In this document: positions 35,062 through 45,195 of the stretch, piece by piece
Position numbering within the stretch: the stretch's first letter is position 1
Layout of the letters: each line of letters opens with the position of its first letter
Source: Methanosarcinales archaeon Methan_01
GTDB lineage: Archaea; Halobacteriota; Methanosarcinia; Methanotrichales; Methanotrichaceae
Assembly: GCA_001602645.1 (NCBI GenBank)
Contig: LUYE01000012.1
Location: 1-64,000, forward strand
Direction: 5' to 3'
DNA: 64,000 bases
Position numbers and translations under genes: made by a program
The notes under the pieces: generated by a model
The model's database searches: none
The model's input: the letters and a program-made list of their open reading frames with translations, nothing else
Told to the model about the DNA's origin: nothing

Positions 35062-35856
35062 TCAGACCAGCTTATAAATCTTCATCCTGCCGTTGTCGAA
35101 CTCCTTCGAGAACCCCTCTATATCATCGCCGCTCACCATGCTGGTCAGGATGGTCTGCCTCTTCGGGTACGGCCTCTCATCGGAATTGCCGGAGCTGAAG
35201 TTGGAGGGGATCGCCATGTAATCGTGATAGTTTACTCCGGCGGCCATCAGCACCGCAAAATACTTGCCCAAATCGTCGGACGTCGCCAGCGCATAATCTG
35301 CTCCATACTTTTGGGCGATCTCCCTGGCCGCTGTTACATCCTCAGACCCGGATACGAAGAAATCCGCCACGTCCTTGACCTTCTCGCCAGGCTCGAATGG
35401 ATACCAGAGAGCATATTCTATCTTATGCCAGGGCTTTCTGGGATGAGCGTAGCCGGCGATCGTATTCTTTATCTCCCAGGACGCCTCGTTTATCACAACT
35501 CCGCGGTGCCCAATCTTCTCGATCCCGTCGGCATAATCCCACCAGGCCAGGACCGTCTCATCCTCCTCGGTGTTGTTCGCTAGCCACTGGTAGCCTTCCA
35601 AGCCTTCTGAGTCATTGGCGAAGTAGAGCCAATCCTGGGACTGAAGGTCAGCGAACTCGAGCCTCATCCCCACCAATGCTACGGCGAGGACCAACGCCAG
35701 AATAATTGCTATCCCTGTCATCCTGCTTCTCGTCCTCGACTGCGTTCTCATCGACGTCTCCTCCTGCAGAAAATCGGTTCCAGATGCGTTATTCACCCTC
35801 TGCTTCTTGGGGCACCACCCGGTCCAGTCTTCGACGATCTCACCCAACCGCACCAT
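35062..35856 (-). CDS. Free-standing STT3/AglB-like soluble domain with one membrane anchor
   Basis: 264 residues. One membrane segment (MTGIAIILALVLAVALVGM) at about 46-64. The rest resembles the extracellular C-terminal domain of archaeal oligosaccharyltransferase AglB: GYQWLANNTEEDETVLAWWDYADG with a WWDY motif at 105-108 (the family motif is WWDYG), then GHRGVVIN, REIAQKYGADYALATSDDLGK and a beta-rich end. The 12-13 membrane helices and catalytic acidic loops of a real transferase are missing, so it cannot transfer glycans alone. The gene starts by a one-base TGATG overlap with the HTH gene, implying coupling. Role unknown: a decoy, partner subunit or sensor are possible. Confidence 0.6.
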   Translation of the reverse strand: MVRLGEIVEDWTGWCPKKQRVNNASGTDFLQEETSMRTQSRTRSRMTGIAIILALVLAVALVGMRLEFADLQSQDWLYFANDSEGLEGYQWLANNTEEDETVLAWWDYADGIEKIGHRGVVINEASWEIKNTIAGYAHPRKPWHKIEYALWYPFEPGEKVKDVADFFVSGSEDVTAAREIAQKYGADYALATSDDLGKYFAVLMAAGVNYHDYMAIPSNFSSGNSDERPYPKRQTILTSMVSGDDIEGFSKEFDNGRMKIYKLV

Positions 35857-36302
35857 CAGACCATCTCCTTCACCTTGGAGAATAGCTCCTCTGCCATCTT
35901 CGTCGGATCAGCCGTCCGCTTCAGGGCGATGCCGAGCTCATCAGCGTAATCCCAGAGGAGCCTGATGCATGCCGCGTACTCCTCGCACGCACCACAATCG
36001 CCGTCGTGCTCGTACCAGACCTGCAGGCCATGCCTCCCTGAGACGAAGATTATCGCATCCGTGCCCAGGGGAACCGAGCGGCCAAAGAGGACCCCCAGCT
36101 GGGGATTAATTATCTCGATCGAGATCTTGTTGGCTCTTGCCATCTCCCGGAGGGAGGTCTCGATCTTCCCATCTATCGCAAGAAGGGCCTTCGAGACCGC
36201 CTGTCGGGAGATCCCGAAGCTCGTGGCGATCGCCGAGTTGGATATCCGGGCGCGTCTAAGCTTCCAGAACTCGAACTGTTTTTCGTTGATGAATAAGCTC
36301 AC
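35856..36302 (-). CDS. HTH transcriptional regulator (methanogen type)
   Basis: 148 residues, GTG start at 36302. Residues about 10-45 are a helix-turn-helix of the sigma-region-4/recombinase-like type (FEFWKLRRARISNSAIATSFGISRQAVSKALLAID). The rest is an alpha/beta domain with four Cys in HDGDCGACEEYAACIRLLWDYADELGIALKR; CGAC and CIR may bind metal. Similar small HTH proteins with this tail occur in many copies in methanogens. A TATA-like box at 36326-36334 and an inverted repeat directly before the start suggest self-regulation. It is coupled to the STT3-like gene. Confidence 0.75.
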   Translation of the reverse strand: MSLFINEKQFEFWKLRRARISNSAIATSFGISRQAVSKALLAIDGKIETSLREMARANKISIEIINPQLGVLFGRSVPLGTDAIIFVSGRHGLQVWYEHDGDCGACEEYAACIRLLWDYADELGIALKRTADPTKMAEELFSKVKEMV

Positions 36303-36304
36303 GT

Positions 36305-36324
36305 GTCAACGTCTGAGGGTTGAC
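36305..36324 (-). promoter_or_regulatory. Inverted repeat before the HTH gene: candidate operator
   Basis: GTCAAC (36305-36310) and GTTGAC (36319-36324) are perfect inverted repeats with an eight-base spacer. They lie between the TATA-like box (36326-36334) and the GTG start at 36302, over the predicted transcription start, a place suited to repression by the HTH protein. Confidence 0.5.
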
Positions 36325-36548
36325 ATACTTATAGTTTCCCCTGCCACGCAGCTTAAGCGCTGCCCCGATTTAATCTGCGGTGCGTTATATCCGGGACCCT
36401 CGCCGTCCTCGCTTCCCACCAGGCTCGGGACTTCGGCCGCACCGATGGCCTCCGCCGCGAAGGCGAGGAGTATCAATAAAAACTGTAAAGAGTTCGTATT
36501 ACGTCGAAAACCGCCCCCATATCCGGGATGAACGTTTTGATAAAACAT
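36306..36548 (-). pseudogene. Decayed third copy of the small secreted protein family
   Basis: An open frame of 80 codons containing a signal-peptide-like stretch (LLILLAFAAEAIGA) followed by AEVPSLVG....GEGPGY. This matches the start of the two intact paralogues downstream in coordinate (SEIPNLVG..SGVGPGY at 36644-37066 and ADLPDLVG at 37355-37768). After GPGYN the resemblance stops and the frame ends within the HTH promoter. The N-terminal codons before the signal stretch also look unrelated. I read it as a truncated paralogue whose 3' part was replaced by the HTH/STT3-like operon. Confidence 0.55.
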
Positions 36549-36643
36549 CCGTGTTCAAATAGTGAAGAAAAAGAGACGGTCGAATGGCCGAGCGGGCGGA
36601 GATCGACCCGCCCGTAGACTCCCCATCGACCGGAGATCGACGG

Positions 36644-37066
36644 TTACTCCACGACCCTGAGGAGGGAGTCTATGTACACCCCGCCCCCTTCGCCGTCCTG
36701 GAGGTAGAGGAGCTCGACCTCATCCTCGGAGACGATCGTCCCCACATCGTACCCGGAGCCGAACTCGGCGATGTAGAAGCCAGTATTATCCAGGGCGATG
36801 ACCCCGGCAAACTCCTCTGTCATCTCGAACCCCTCCTCCGTGTAGGTCACCACCCCGTTGAAGATCCTCCCCCTCTGCTCAGTGACGTTCATGGTGAGGA
36901 TCCCGAAATCCTCATCGCTGACGTACCCTCCTTCGTCCCCATACCCAGGCCCGACGCCGGACCAGAGCCCCACCAGGTTCGGGATCTCTGAAGCCGTCGC
37001 CGAGACCGAATCCGTCGCCATCGACGCCAGGGCGATGGCCAATAGTCCCAAAATCCACCTCTTCAT
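36644..37066 (-). CDS. Small secreted beta-sheet protein, paralogue 1
   Basis: 140 residues. Signal peptide at 1-22 (MKRWILGLLAIALASMATDS). The mature part begins SEIPNLVGLWSGVGPGY and continues with alternating hydrophobic strands (FGILTMNVTEQRGRIFNGVVTY, FAGVIALDNTGFYIAEF, YDVGTIVSEDEVELLYLQDGEGGG). This small barrel-like pattern resembles lipocalin-type or avidin-like folds, but that is only by look. It shares about half its residues by eye with the neighbouring paralogue. A TATA box at 37183-37192 serves it. Confidence 0.7.
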   Translation of the reverse strand: MKRWILGLLAIALASMATDSVSATASEIPNLVGLWSGVGPGYGDEGGYVSDEDFGILTMNVTEQRGRIFNGVVTYTEEGFEMTEEFAGVIALDNTGFYIAEFGSGYDVGTIVSEDEVELLYLQDGEGGGVYIDSLLRVVE

Positions 37067-37182
37067 GCTCTGCTATTAGAGCCCATCTCCCAGATGAACT
37101 TATCCACCTCGATCCCGATGAACCGGAGCTCAAGATGGCCTCTCATGGACAGAAGACGCCGTTTTGGCGGCCATCCCACCAG

Positions 37183-37192
37183 GATATATAGA
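37183..37192 (-). promoter_or_regulatory. TATA box of secreted paralogue 1
   Basis: Minus-strand CTATATATCC, about 115 bases before the ATG at 37066, which implies a leader of almost 100 bases. Confidence 0.4.
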
Positions 37193-37354
37193 GCAATATT
37201 ATTATCCGGAAGCGCCGGGAGGCAGCCTTCAGAAAGAAGGCCTGCAAGAAGGAGGGGCTATGGAGGGAAGGTCGACCAGGGGGTCCGAAAGGTAGGATCT
37301 AAAAAGCCTCGGAGCGGGGCGGGCGGAGGGCCGTACGCCCCCCCCCCCCAGGGT

Positions 37355-37768
37355 TCACTCCGGAACGCGGCGGAGAATGTCCAGGGATACCCCGCCCATC
37401 TCGCCGTCGCGGAGGTAAAGGAGCTCGATCTCGTCCTCGGAGATGATCGTCCCCAAGTCGTACCCGGCGATGAACTCGGCGATGTAGAAGGTCGTATTAT
37501 CCGGGGCTATCACCCCGGCGAGACCCTCCACAACCTCGCTATCGTTCACGTCCAGGTAGGTGATGGTGCCGTTGAACAATCGGCCCCTCTGCTCGGCGAT
37601 GGTGAGGGTGACGGTGTAGTTCTCTCCTTCTCCGTAGTACCCCTCCAGAGGGTCGTAGCCCATGTCAGGGCCCTCCCAGGTCCCGACCAGGTCGGGGAGG
37701 TCCGCCCCGGAGACGGCCGGGGCCGCGAGGAAGAAGGCCAATATTCCAAAGATCCAGATCGTCTTCAT
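37355..37768 (-). CDS. Small secreted beta-sheet protein, paralogue 2
   Basis: 137 residues. Signal peptide at 1-21 (MKTIWIFGILAFFLAAPAVSG). The mature part starts ADLPDLVGTWEGPDMGY and follows the same strand pattern as the neighbour: LTIAEQRGRLFNGTITY, LAGVIAPDNTTFYIAEF, YDLGTIISEDEIELLYLRDGEMGG. The two genes clearly arose by tandem duplication. The 288 bases between them carry only the promoter of paralogue 1. Function unknown; possibly a ligand-binding envelope protein. Confidence 0.7.
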   Translation of the reverse strand: MKTIWIFGILAFFLAAPAVSGADLPDLVGTWEGPDMGYDPLEGYYGEGENYTVTLTIAEQRGRLFNGTITYLDVNDSEVVEGLAGVIAPDNTTFYIAEFIAGYDLGTIISEDEIELLYLRDGEMGGVSLDILRRVPE

Positions 37769-37951
37769 GATAGGTTATGGGGTCGGATCTCTCTTGAATT
37801 TTTCCCTCACGCCTTGGAGGGGCCATGAAGGACGGAATCCTCTTGGTGAAAAGCCAGCTAAAAACAGCTTCGAAGTCGGAAAGGAGATGAGGGGGACGTC
37901 TTTACATCGCCCCTCCGCCGGATCGCCTCTGACCAAGAAGACGTTCCCCGA

Positions 37952-40513
<2,562 letters not shown>

Positions 40514-40690
40514 ATGCCCGACAGATCGACTCAGGGATCAGGGAAGGGGAAGGAAAATAAGCGGAATCGGGACCAGAACTCCAGCGCCTGCGTCTGCCCC
40601 CGGTGCGGCTTCGAGATCGAGAGGGCCCCCGGCGTGAACTGCCGTTCGATCAAATGTCCAGAGTGCAGAGTCCCCCTTATGGGCAAGTGA
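40514..40690 (+). CDS. Small zinc-ribbon protein
   Basis: 58 residues, missed by length-limited gene finding but well supported: AAGGAGGA at 40498-40505 sits about nine bases before the ATG, and a TATA-like box lies upstream. The first 22 residues are Lys/Asn/Gly-rich and probably disordered. The rest is CVCPRCGFEIERAPGV then CRSIKCPECRVPLMGK: two CPxC knuckles that should bind one zinc. No family name comes to mind. It may bind nucleic acid or act as a small adaptor. Confidence 0.75.
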   Translation: MPDRSTQGSGKGKENKRNRDQNSSACVCPRCGFEIERAPGVNCRSIKCPECRVPLMGK

Positions 40691-40842
40691 TCCCCCATCC
40701 TTCCAGCTGCGGTTGACCTCATCCGGGCCGCAGCATCGTCATTGAGGTTCGCCGGGGGTTTCTGATCCCTCGGGCCAGAGGCGTCCACTTTTCTGACGTT
40801 CCATCCGGGGCCGTGGAGCTCTGCGGCTGAGCCCCCAGATCA

Positions 40843-41013
40843 GAACCTGAGGGCCCCCTTCGGACAGGCCTCGACGGACCGGGAGCCCTTGATTCAGGCG
40901 AGATTTCCGCCGATCTCGGCCATCTCAAGCTCCATCGGACAGACCTTCCAGCAGGGGCCGCCTATCGAGACGAGGACGACGATGAGTCCTGAGGAGGGGG
41001 TCATCTTGAGCAA
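40843..41013 (-). pseudogene. Ferredoxin-like gene fragment interrupted by in-frame TGA
   Basis: On the minus strand the frame reads LLKMTPSSGLIVVLVSIGG, then PCWKVCPMELEMAEIGGNLA, a TGA, then IKGSRSVEACPKGALRF and a second TGA. The two halves fit one 4Fe-4S-type domain: C..VCP before and EACPKGALRF after the interruption. Several cluster cysteines are missing, so it may be a degenerate relative even without the stop. The internal TGA is at about 40893-40895. I see no SECIS-like context and the host is not expected to use selenocysteine, so a nonsense mutation is the simple reading. Confidence 0.5.
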
Positions 41014-41077
41014 TATATCTCCGGAGATGGGGTCAGCGCCGACGGCCCGGCCACGATCGGGGGTCGGAACGAGCCGA

Positions 41078-41680
41078 TCACTTCAAGAAGTCGGATCCCA
41101 GGTCGAGGAGGAGGTGGAGGCAATAGCCGAGGAAGGAGGCGAGGGCTATGAAAAGAGCTTCGCCGGGGGCCGCCTCGAAGCCGAACCGGACGATGGCGAA
41201 GGCGAGGAGGGCGTAGACGGCGGCGAAGACCGTAGAGTGGACGACGCCCCGGTGGTCTGGCATCAGGAGCCGGAAGAGGTTCCAGCCGACGACGGCGACG
41301 AGAGCCGCAAAAAACCAGGCAAGGGCGAGGTTTAGGATCGGGTACGGGGTGAACGCGAGGGCAAAGCCCAGGTTCTTGAAGGCCGATATCCCGACGGCGA
41401 CGGCGACGAAGGGCTTGATCACCCTGTGGATGAGGGCCTCGGGATGGTCCATGTCCGGGAGGTCCGAGCCGATGACGTAGAAGACGTAGCCTAGGGCCAT
41501 CGCCATGAAGGTCGTCTCGATGGGAAACCCCAGGTGGACGTCCAGGACTGCCAGGATGAAGACCGCCGCCGGGTAAGTCAATATCCCCGCCAGGACGTGC
41601 TCATCGTAGTTCAGGGCAGCCGCCCCCGACCCAAAAACCGCCCCTCCTCCGATATCTCCGGCCCGAAGATCTCCATCCAA
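41078..41680 (-). CDS. YdjM/DUF457-type membrane-bound metal-dependent hydrolase
   Basis: 200 residues. Four to five membrane segments. Family signs: NYDEHVLAGILTYPA near residue 24, YVIGSDLPDMDHP (a metal-binding DxxDxxH-like site) at about 68-80, and MPDHRGVVHSTVFA, then YCLHLLLDLGSDFLK at the end with His and Asp. These match the LexA-induced inner-membrane protein YdjM and archaeal DUF457 relatives. The start is uncertain because the family usually begins near NYDEH, where no standard start codon is present. Function unproven. Confidence 0.8.
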   Translation of the reverse strand: MDGDLRAGDIGGGAVFGSGAAALNYDEHVLAGILTYPAAVFILAVLDVHLGFPIETTFMAMALGYVFYVIGSDLPDMDHPEALIHRVIKPFVAVAVGISAFKNLGFALAFTPYPILNLALAWFFAALVAVVGWNLFRLLMPDHRGVVHSTVFAAVYALLAFAIVRFGFEAAPGEALFIALASFLGYCLHLLLDLGSDFLK

Positions 41681-41751
41681 CTCGCCCCTTCAGGTCGGAA
41701 GCGACGACCGGCGGGGATTTTACCCTTTCCCTTCGCGGGAAAACCGCGAAC

Positions 41752-42366
41752 TCACTTCAGGGGCCACTCGCCTACGGCCGAGTCGACCTCCTCCATCAGC
41801 CGGATCGTCTCCTTTAGGGCCGCGATCATCTTCTGGTAGTGGGTCAGGTCGTCGTAGGAGAGCTGCCTTCCCCGCCGGTCCTTCAGCCACTTGTCGCAGA
41901 CCTGGTAGCCGCCGACCTGGAACTCCCAGACCTCGGGAGGAACGCCCTCGAAGTGCTGGCTCTTGTTGATGTAGACCCGCCCGACCTCCAGGACTGCGCC
42001 GTCGCCGTCGCCGTCGCCGCCCTTTGAACCCGACCCAGGCCCGACCTCCCCCGGCGCGAAATATTTGGGGTGGCCCTTCTCCACCCGGTTGTCCCCGACG
42101 ACGGGATAGCGGGTGGCAGGCCGGGCCAGGATGGAAGACTCCAGGAGGTGGAGGGCCACCAGCTCGCCGCCGAGCTTCACGAGGCTTCGGAACTTCTCGC
42201 GGTCAGAGGTCAGGGGCACCCTTGGGAAGTCGATCTTCAGAAACTCGGCGTACCTCTCCCGGTATCTCGGCGAGTGAAAGACGGCGTAGATGTAGTCGAA
42301 GACGTCCTCCGGCCCGAAGGTCGCCTCGCGGTCACCCCTCCCGTCGATCCTGCGCCAAATGACCAC
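41752..42366 (-). pseudogene. C-terminal remnant of a type ISP restriction-modification enzyme
   Basis: 204 codons with an apparent GTG start. The sequence opens FGPEDVFDYIYAVFHSPRYRERYAEFLKIDFPRVPLT and later has FEGVPPEVWEFQVGGYQVCDKWLKDRRGRQLSYDD.THYQKMIAALKETIRLM. These are hallmarks of the C-terminal specificity domain of very large type ISP/IIG enzymes, which normally follow an N-terminal nuclease, helicase and methylase. None of that is present upstream: an in-frame TAA and the divergent DUF2281 promoter lie there. The fragment also has a Gly/Asp tract (SKGGDGDGDG) not usual in the family. It is most likely the leftover of a deleted restriction gene. Confidence 0.75.
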
Positions 42367-42375
42367 ATTTCCGGA

Positions 42376-42386
42376 TAATTATATAC
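42376..42386 (+). promoter_or_regulatory. TATA box of the DUF2281 gene
   Basis: TAATTATATAC is about 26-36 bases before the ATG at 42412, consistent with a leaderless message starting at that ATG. Confidence 0.5.
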
Positions 42387-42411
42387 CTCTGCAGAGCCAA
42401 AGTTGAGACTG

Positions 42412-42618
42412 ATGGAGAGCATAGAAGAGCTGATGACGAAGCTCCCTCCAAACCTCCAACAGGAGGTCAAGGATTATGCCCGGCACCTGGTGGAGAAAGA
42501 GGCAAAGCCGAGACGAAAGAAGCTCAGGCTGACCTGGGCAGGGGGCCTCCGGGAGTTTCGCGACAGGTACACGTCGCTGGAGCTCCAAGAGAAGTCCCTT
42601 GGATGGTGGGGCGACTGA
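42412..42618 (+). CDS. DUF2281-type antitoxin, no toxin gene nearby
   Basis: 68 residues starting MESIEELMTKLPPNLQQEVKDYA, the classic N-terminus of DUF2281 proteins, with a basic middle (KPRRKKLRLTWAGGLREF) and the tail ELQEKSLGWWGD. Members are usually antitoxins paired with a PIN-domain VapC toxin. Here the next gene begins (convergently) after about 40 bases, so no toxin partner exists. The start at 42412 fits the TATA box; a TTG at 42403 is an alternative. It may be an orphan antitoxin or a repurposed protein. Confidence 0.75.
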   Translation: MESIEELMTKLPPNLQQEVKDYARHLVEKEAKPRRKKLRLTWAGGLREFRDRYTSLELQEKSLGWWGD

Positions 42619-42658
42619 CCCCACCAGCAGAAACCCGCTTTTGATTGATTGATGCTCT

Positions 42659-43564
42659 TCAGATCCCAAGGCCCCTAGAGAGCCCCGCCGCTTGTGCGAC
42701 GGCGACCGCCTCGGCGTACTCTCTCAGGTTTATGGGCCGGGAGAGCTCCGGGAACTGATGGGCCCAATAGCAGGGATGGTACTGGGCCATGACGTTCAGG
42801 TACGTCTCCGGCGAGACCTCCTCGGCGAGGAACCGCACCACCTCGGCGGTCCCTGCCAGCCCCTCGGGGAGGACCAGGTGGCGGACGAGAAGACCCCGGA
42901 CGGCGACCCCGTCCTTGTCGATCTCCAGAGGCCCCACCTGCCGGTGCATCTCTAGGATCGCCGCCTTCATGATCCGGGTGTAGTCGGGGGCGTCGGAGTA
43001 CTTTTTGGCGGCCGAGTCGGTCCCGTACTTGGCGTCAGGCATGTAGATGTCGAATATCCCGTCAAGGAGCCGGAGGGTCTCGACGGAGTCGTAGCCCCCG
43101 GAGTTGTAGACGAGAGGTACGGTGAGGCCCATCTTCACCGCCTCGACGACCGCCTCCAGGATCTGGGGGACGAAGTGGGTGGGGGTGACGAAGTTGACGT
43201 TGTGGCATCCGCCGTCCGCAAGGCAGACCATCATCTCGGCGAGCTTCTCGGGCGAGACCTCCCTTCCCTCGCCGAGCTGGCTGATATCGTAGTTCTGGCA
43301 ATAGACGCAACCAAGGTTGCAGCCGGTCATGAATATCGTCCCCGAGCCGTGTGAGCCGACGAGGGGCGCCTCCTCGCCGAAGTGGGGGGTGAAGCTCGAA
43401 ACCCGAGCGAAGCGGCCGCTCCGGCAGTACCCCTGCTCGTCCTCCAATCGATTTACTCCACAGGCTCGGGGGCATAGGTCGCAGCTCTCAAGCCTGCCGA
43501 GGGCGATCTCGGCCCGCTCCCGCAAGATCTCCGGGGGCATACGGTTGTAGCTCGCCAAGGGCAT
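42659..43564 (-). CDS. Radical SAM protein, PflX-like
   Basis: 301 residues. An N-terminal Cys-rich module (ESCDLCPRACGVNR, about 27-40, and GYCRSG) is followed by the radical SAM motif CNLGCVYCQNYDISQ (about 81-95), CHNVNFVTPTHFVPQI, YNSGGYDSVETLRLL and DIYMPDAKYG. This is the PflX group, related to pyruvate-formate-lyase activating enzymes. Its substrate in archaea is unknown. GAGGTGA lies right at the ATG. Strand and spacing suggest a monocistronic gene converging on the DUF2281 gene. Confidence 0.85.
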   Translation of the reverse strand: MPLASYNRMPPEILRERAEIALGRLESCDLCPRACGVNRLEDEQGYCRSGRFARVSSFTPHFGEEAPLVGSHGSGTIFMTGCNLGCVYCQNYDISQLGEGREVSPEKLAEMMVCLADGGCHNVNFVTPTHFVPQILEAVVEAVKMGLTVPLVYNSGGYDSVETLRLLDGIFDIYMPDAKYGTDSAAKKYSDAPDYTRIMKAAILEMHRQVGPLEIDKDGVAVRGLLVRHLVLPEGLAGTAEVVRFLAEEVSPETYLNVMAQYHPCYWAHQFPELSRPINLREYAEAVAVAQAAGLSRGLGI

Positions 43565-43701
43565 TCACCTCAAAAGCGGTCTCTTGATGTTAGTTCGTAT
43601 CTGATCGACATTGCCAGCTGGCTGTTACGAGGAGGATAAATCGGGGAGAGGGCATCACCGGGATGCCCCCTCGGCGGCGCCGATCCTCTCCAGGCCCCCC
43701 T

Positions 43702-45177
43702 TCAGTCGAACTTTATAGCCCTATCATACACGATCTCTGAGTAGGACGGCCCCGTCTTTGTAGACTCTTCCAGATAGCTCCTCCAGGCGATGAAGAGGGG
43801 CTGATCCAGCTCTATGCCGTAGGCCCCAACGCCGTAGGGAACCTCGTAGCAGAACGGATCGCCGTTGCAGCTCCTGGCAAACTTGTAGACGTAGAGGTAC
43901 TTCGCATCGGGGTTGTCGGGGAGGTATTCCTCAGCAGTTCCATTGAAATCCTCGTCGGTAATCGCTTTGACCCCATTGAACAAATCCGCACCGTAGAGGG
44001 CGAAGTTCGAGTAAGTAGCCTTTCCCGTAGCTACGTGGTTGACCCCATAGACGATTATGAACTCGTCGATATCGTCGCCCAAAGTGATGGCAGGGTCCCG
44101 CAAGAAATCATAGTACTGCGCGAGGTCGGGGAAAGGAGGTGTCGGCGAAGATACCGTTTGGTCGGATGACCAGAGATAGCAGGCATCGTTATCAGGACCC
44201 AGGGCATCGACCCCCCTCTGGATGGCATCGCTCCCGAATGGGACGGCTATGCTGGTGGGAAGCTCTGTGGCATTCAGCCCGCTGTATTTGTCGAGGATCG
44301 CCATCCTCAGCTCTTCAAGATCGGCCAGGAGGTCGAACTCGGTCGTACCCGTTCCGCGGACTCTCAGCTCCGGATAATCATACGGATCGAGCTCGGCGGT
44401 CTCTTTTGGGGTTACGCGGAAGACCTTCGCGGGAGGATCGTTGAGATAGTCCTCGCCGGCTTGAGGATCCTTGTATAGAGCCGGACGAATTACGATGAGG
44501 AACAGATCTGAGCTCTCATCCGAACCCATCCTCAGCATGGAAGAGGGAAATACCAGGGTGTTGAATATCTCGCCCGAATACCCTGCCGAGAGGGCAGCGG
44601 CCCGGATTCGCTGATCAATGCCTCTGTCGGCCGTAGCGACTATCAGGGTAGTTTGATCGAAAGGATCTCCAGCCGCCCCGTCGGGCGTTCCTTCAGTATT
44701 GATGACCAGGTTGTTCACTGTATCGGCCAGATTCGCAAAGATCCATCTGGTCTCATCTCCGTATGTCCTGGACAACAGATAATGATCGTAACTGAAGTAT
44801 CTGCACTCCGGAGGCGTTCTTCCTACAAAGACGATGGCTTCATCTGGACTGAGAGTCCAAAAGGCGGAAGCGTCCTGAGACATTCCCAGGGCTGCGCTAA
44901 CTCTAGAAAATAATTCAGGCATCTCAAGGCCAGGCGCGGGTGGAACAAAACATGTCAAATATTTTGTGCTGGGGTTGTTTCCATATGCGGCGGGCAGCAC
45001 TCCCAGATCGCATAATCTGATCAGATCTAAATACCCTATCCTTCCTTCTTGAACGGTGAACCCATCTTCTTCCAAGGCTTCTTGAAACGCTTTTGCGTCG
45101 CCTGTAGTCGCATTCTCTGCAAGACAGGTTCCCATCAGCAAGGCGAATACAAATAAGAGCAGCGTATAACCTCGCAT
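43702..45177 (-). CDS. Secreted protein of unknown function
   Basis: 491 residues. Signal peptide at about 1-20 (MRGYTLLLFVFALLMGTCLA). The mature part contains VQEGRIGYLDLIRLCDLGVLPAAYGNNPS near the start, then CFVPPAPGLEMPELFSRVSAALGMSQDASAFWTL, FVGRTPPECRYFSYDHYLLSRTYG, and a long C-terminal part with IDEFIIVYGVNHVATGKATYSNF and YLYVYKFARSCNGDPFCYEVPYG. Several Cys could form disulfides. It looks like a well-folded extracellular enzyme or binding protein, but I do not recognise the family. A TATA box (minus strand, 45196-45206) predicts a leaderless start. Confidence 0.65.
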   Translation of the reverse strand: MRGYTLLLFVFALLMGTCLAENATTGDAKAFQEALEEDGFTVQEGRIGYLDLIRLCDLGVLPAAYGNNPSTKYLTCFVPPAPGLEMPELFSRVSAALGMSQDASAFWTLSPDEAIVFVGRTPPECRYFSYDHYLLSRTYGDETRWIFANLADTVNNLVINTEGTPDGAAGDPFDQTTLIVATADRGIDQRIRAAALSAGYSGEIFNTLVFPSSMLRMGSDESSDLFLIVIRPALYKDPQAGEDYLNDPPAKVFRVTPKETAELDPYDYPELRVRGTGTTEFDLLADLEELRMAILDKYSGLNATELPTSIAVPFGSDAIQRGVDALGPDNDACYLWSSDQTVSSPTPPFPDLAQYYDFLRDPAITLGDDIDEFIIVYGVNHVATGKATYSNFALYGADLFNGVKAITDEDFNGTAEEYLPDNPDAKYLYVYKFARSCNGDPFCYEVPYGVGAYGIELDQPLFIAWRSYLEESTKTGPSYSEIVYDRAIKFD

Positions 45178-45195
45178 CTACTTAGTCCCTCCACC

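Noticed and set aside
40893-40895. TGA read as selenocysteine
   Set aside because: No SECIS-like structure seen, cluster cysteines are missing around it and this group is not known for selenoproteins; a nonsense mutation is simpler.
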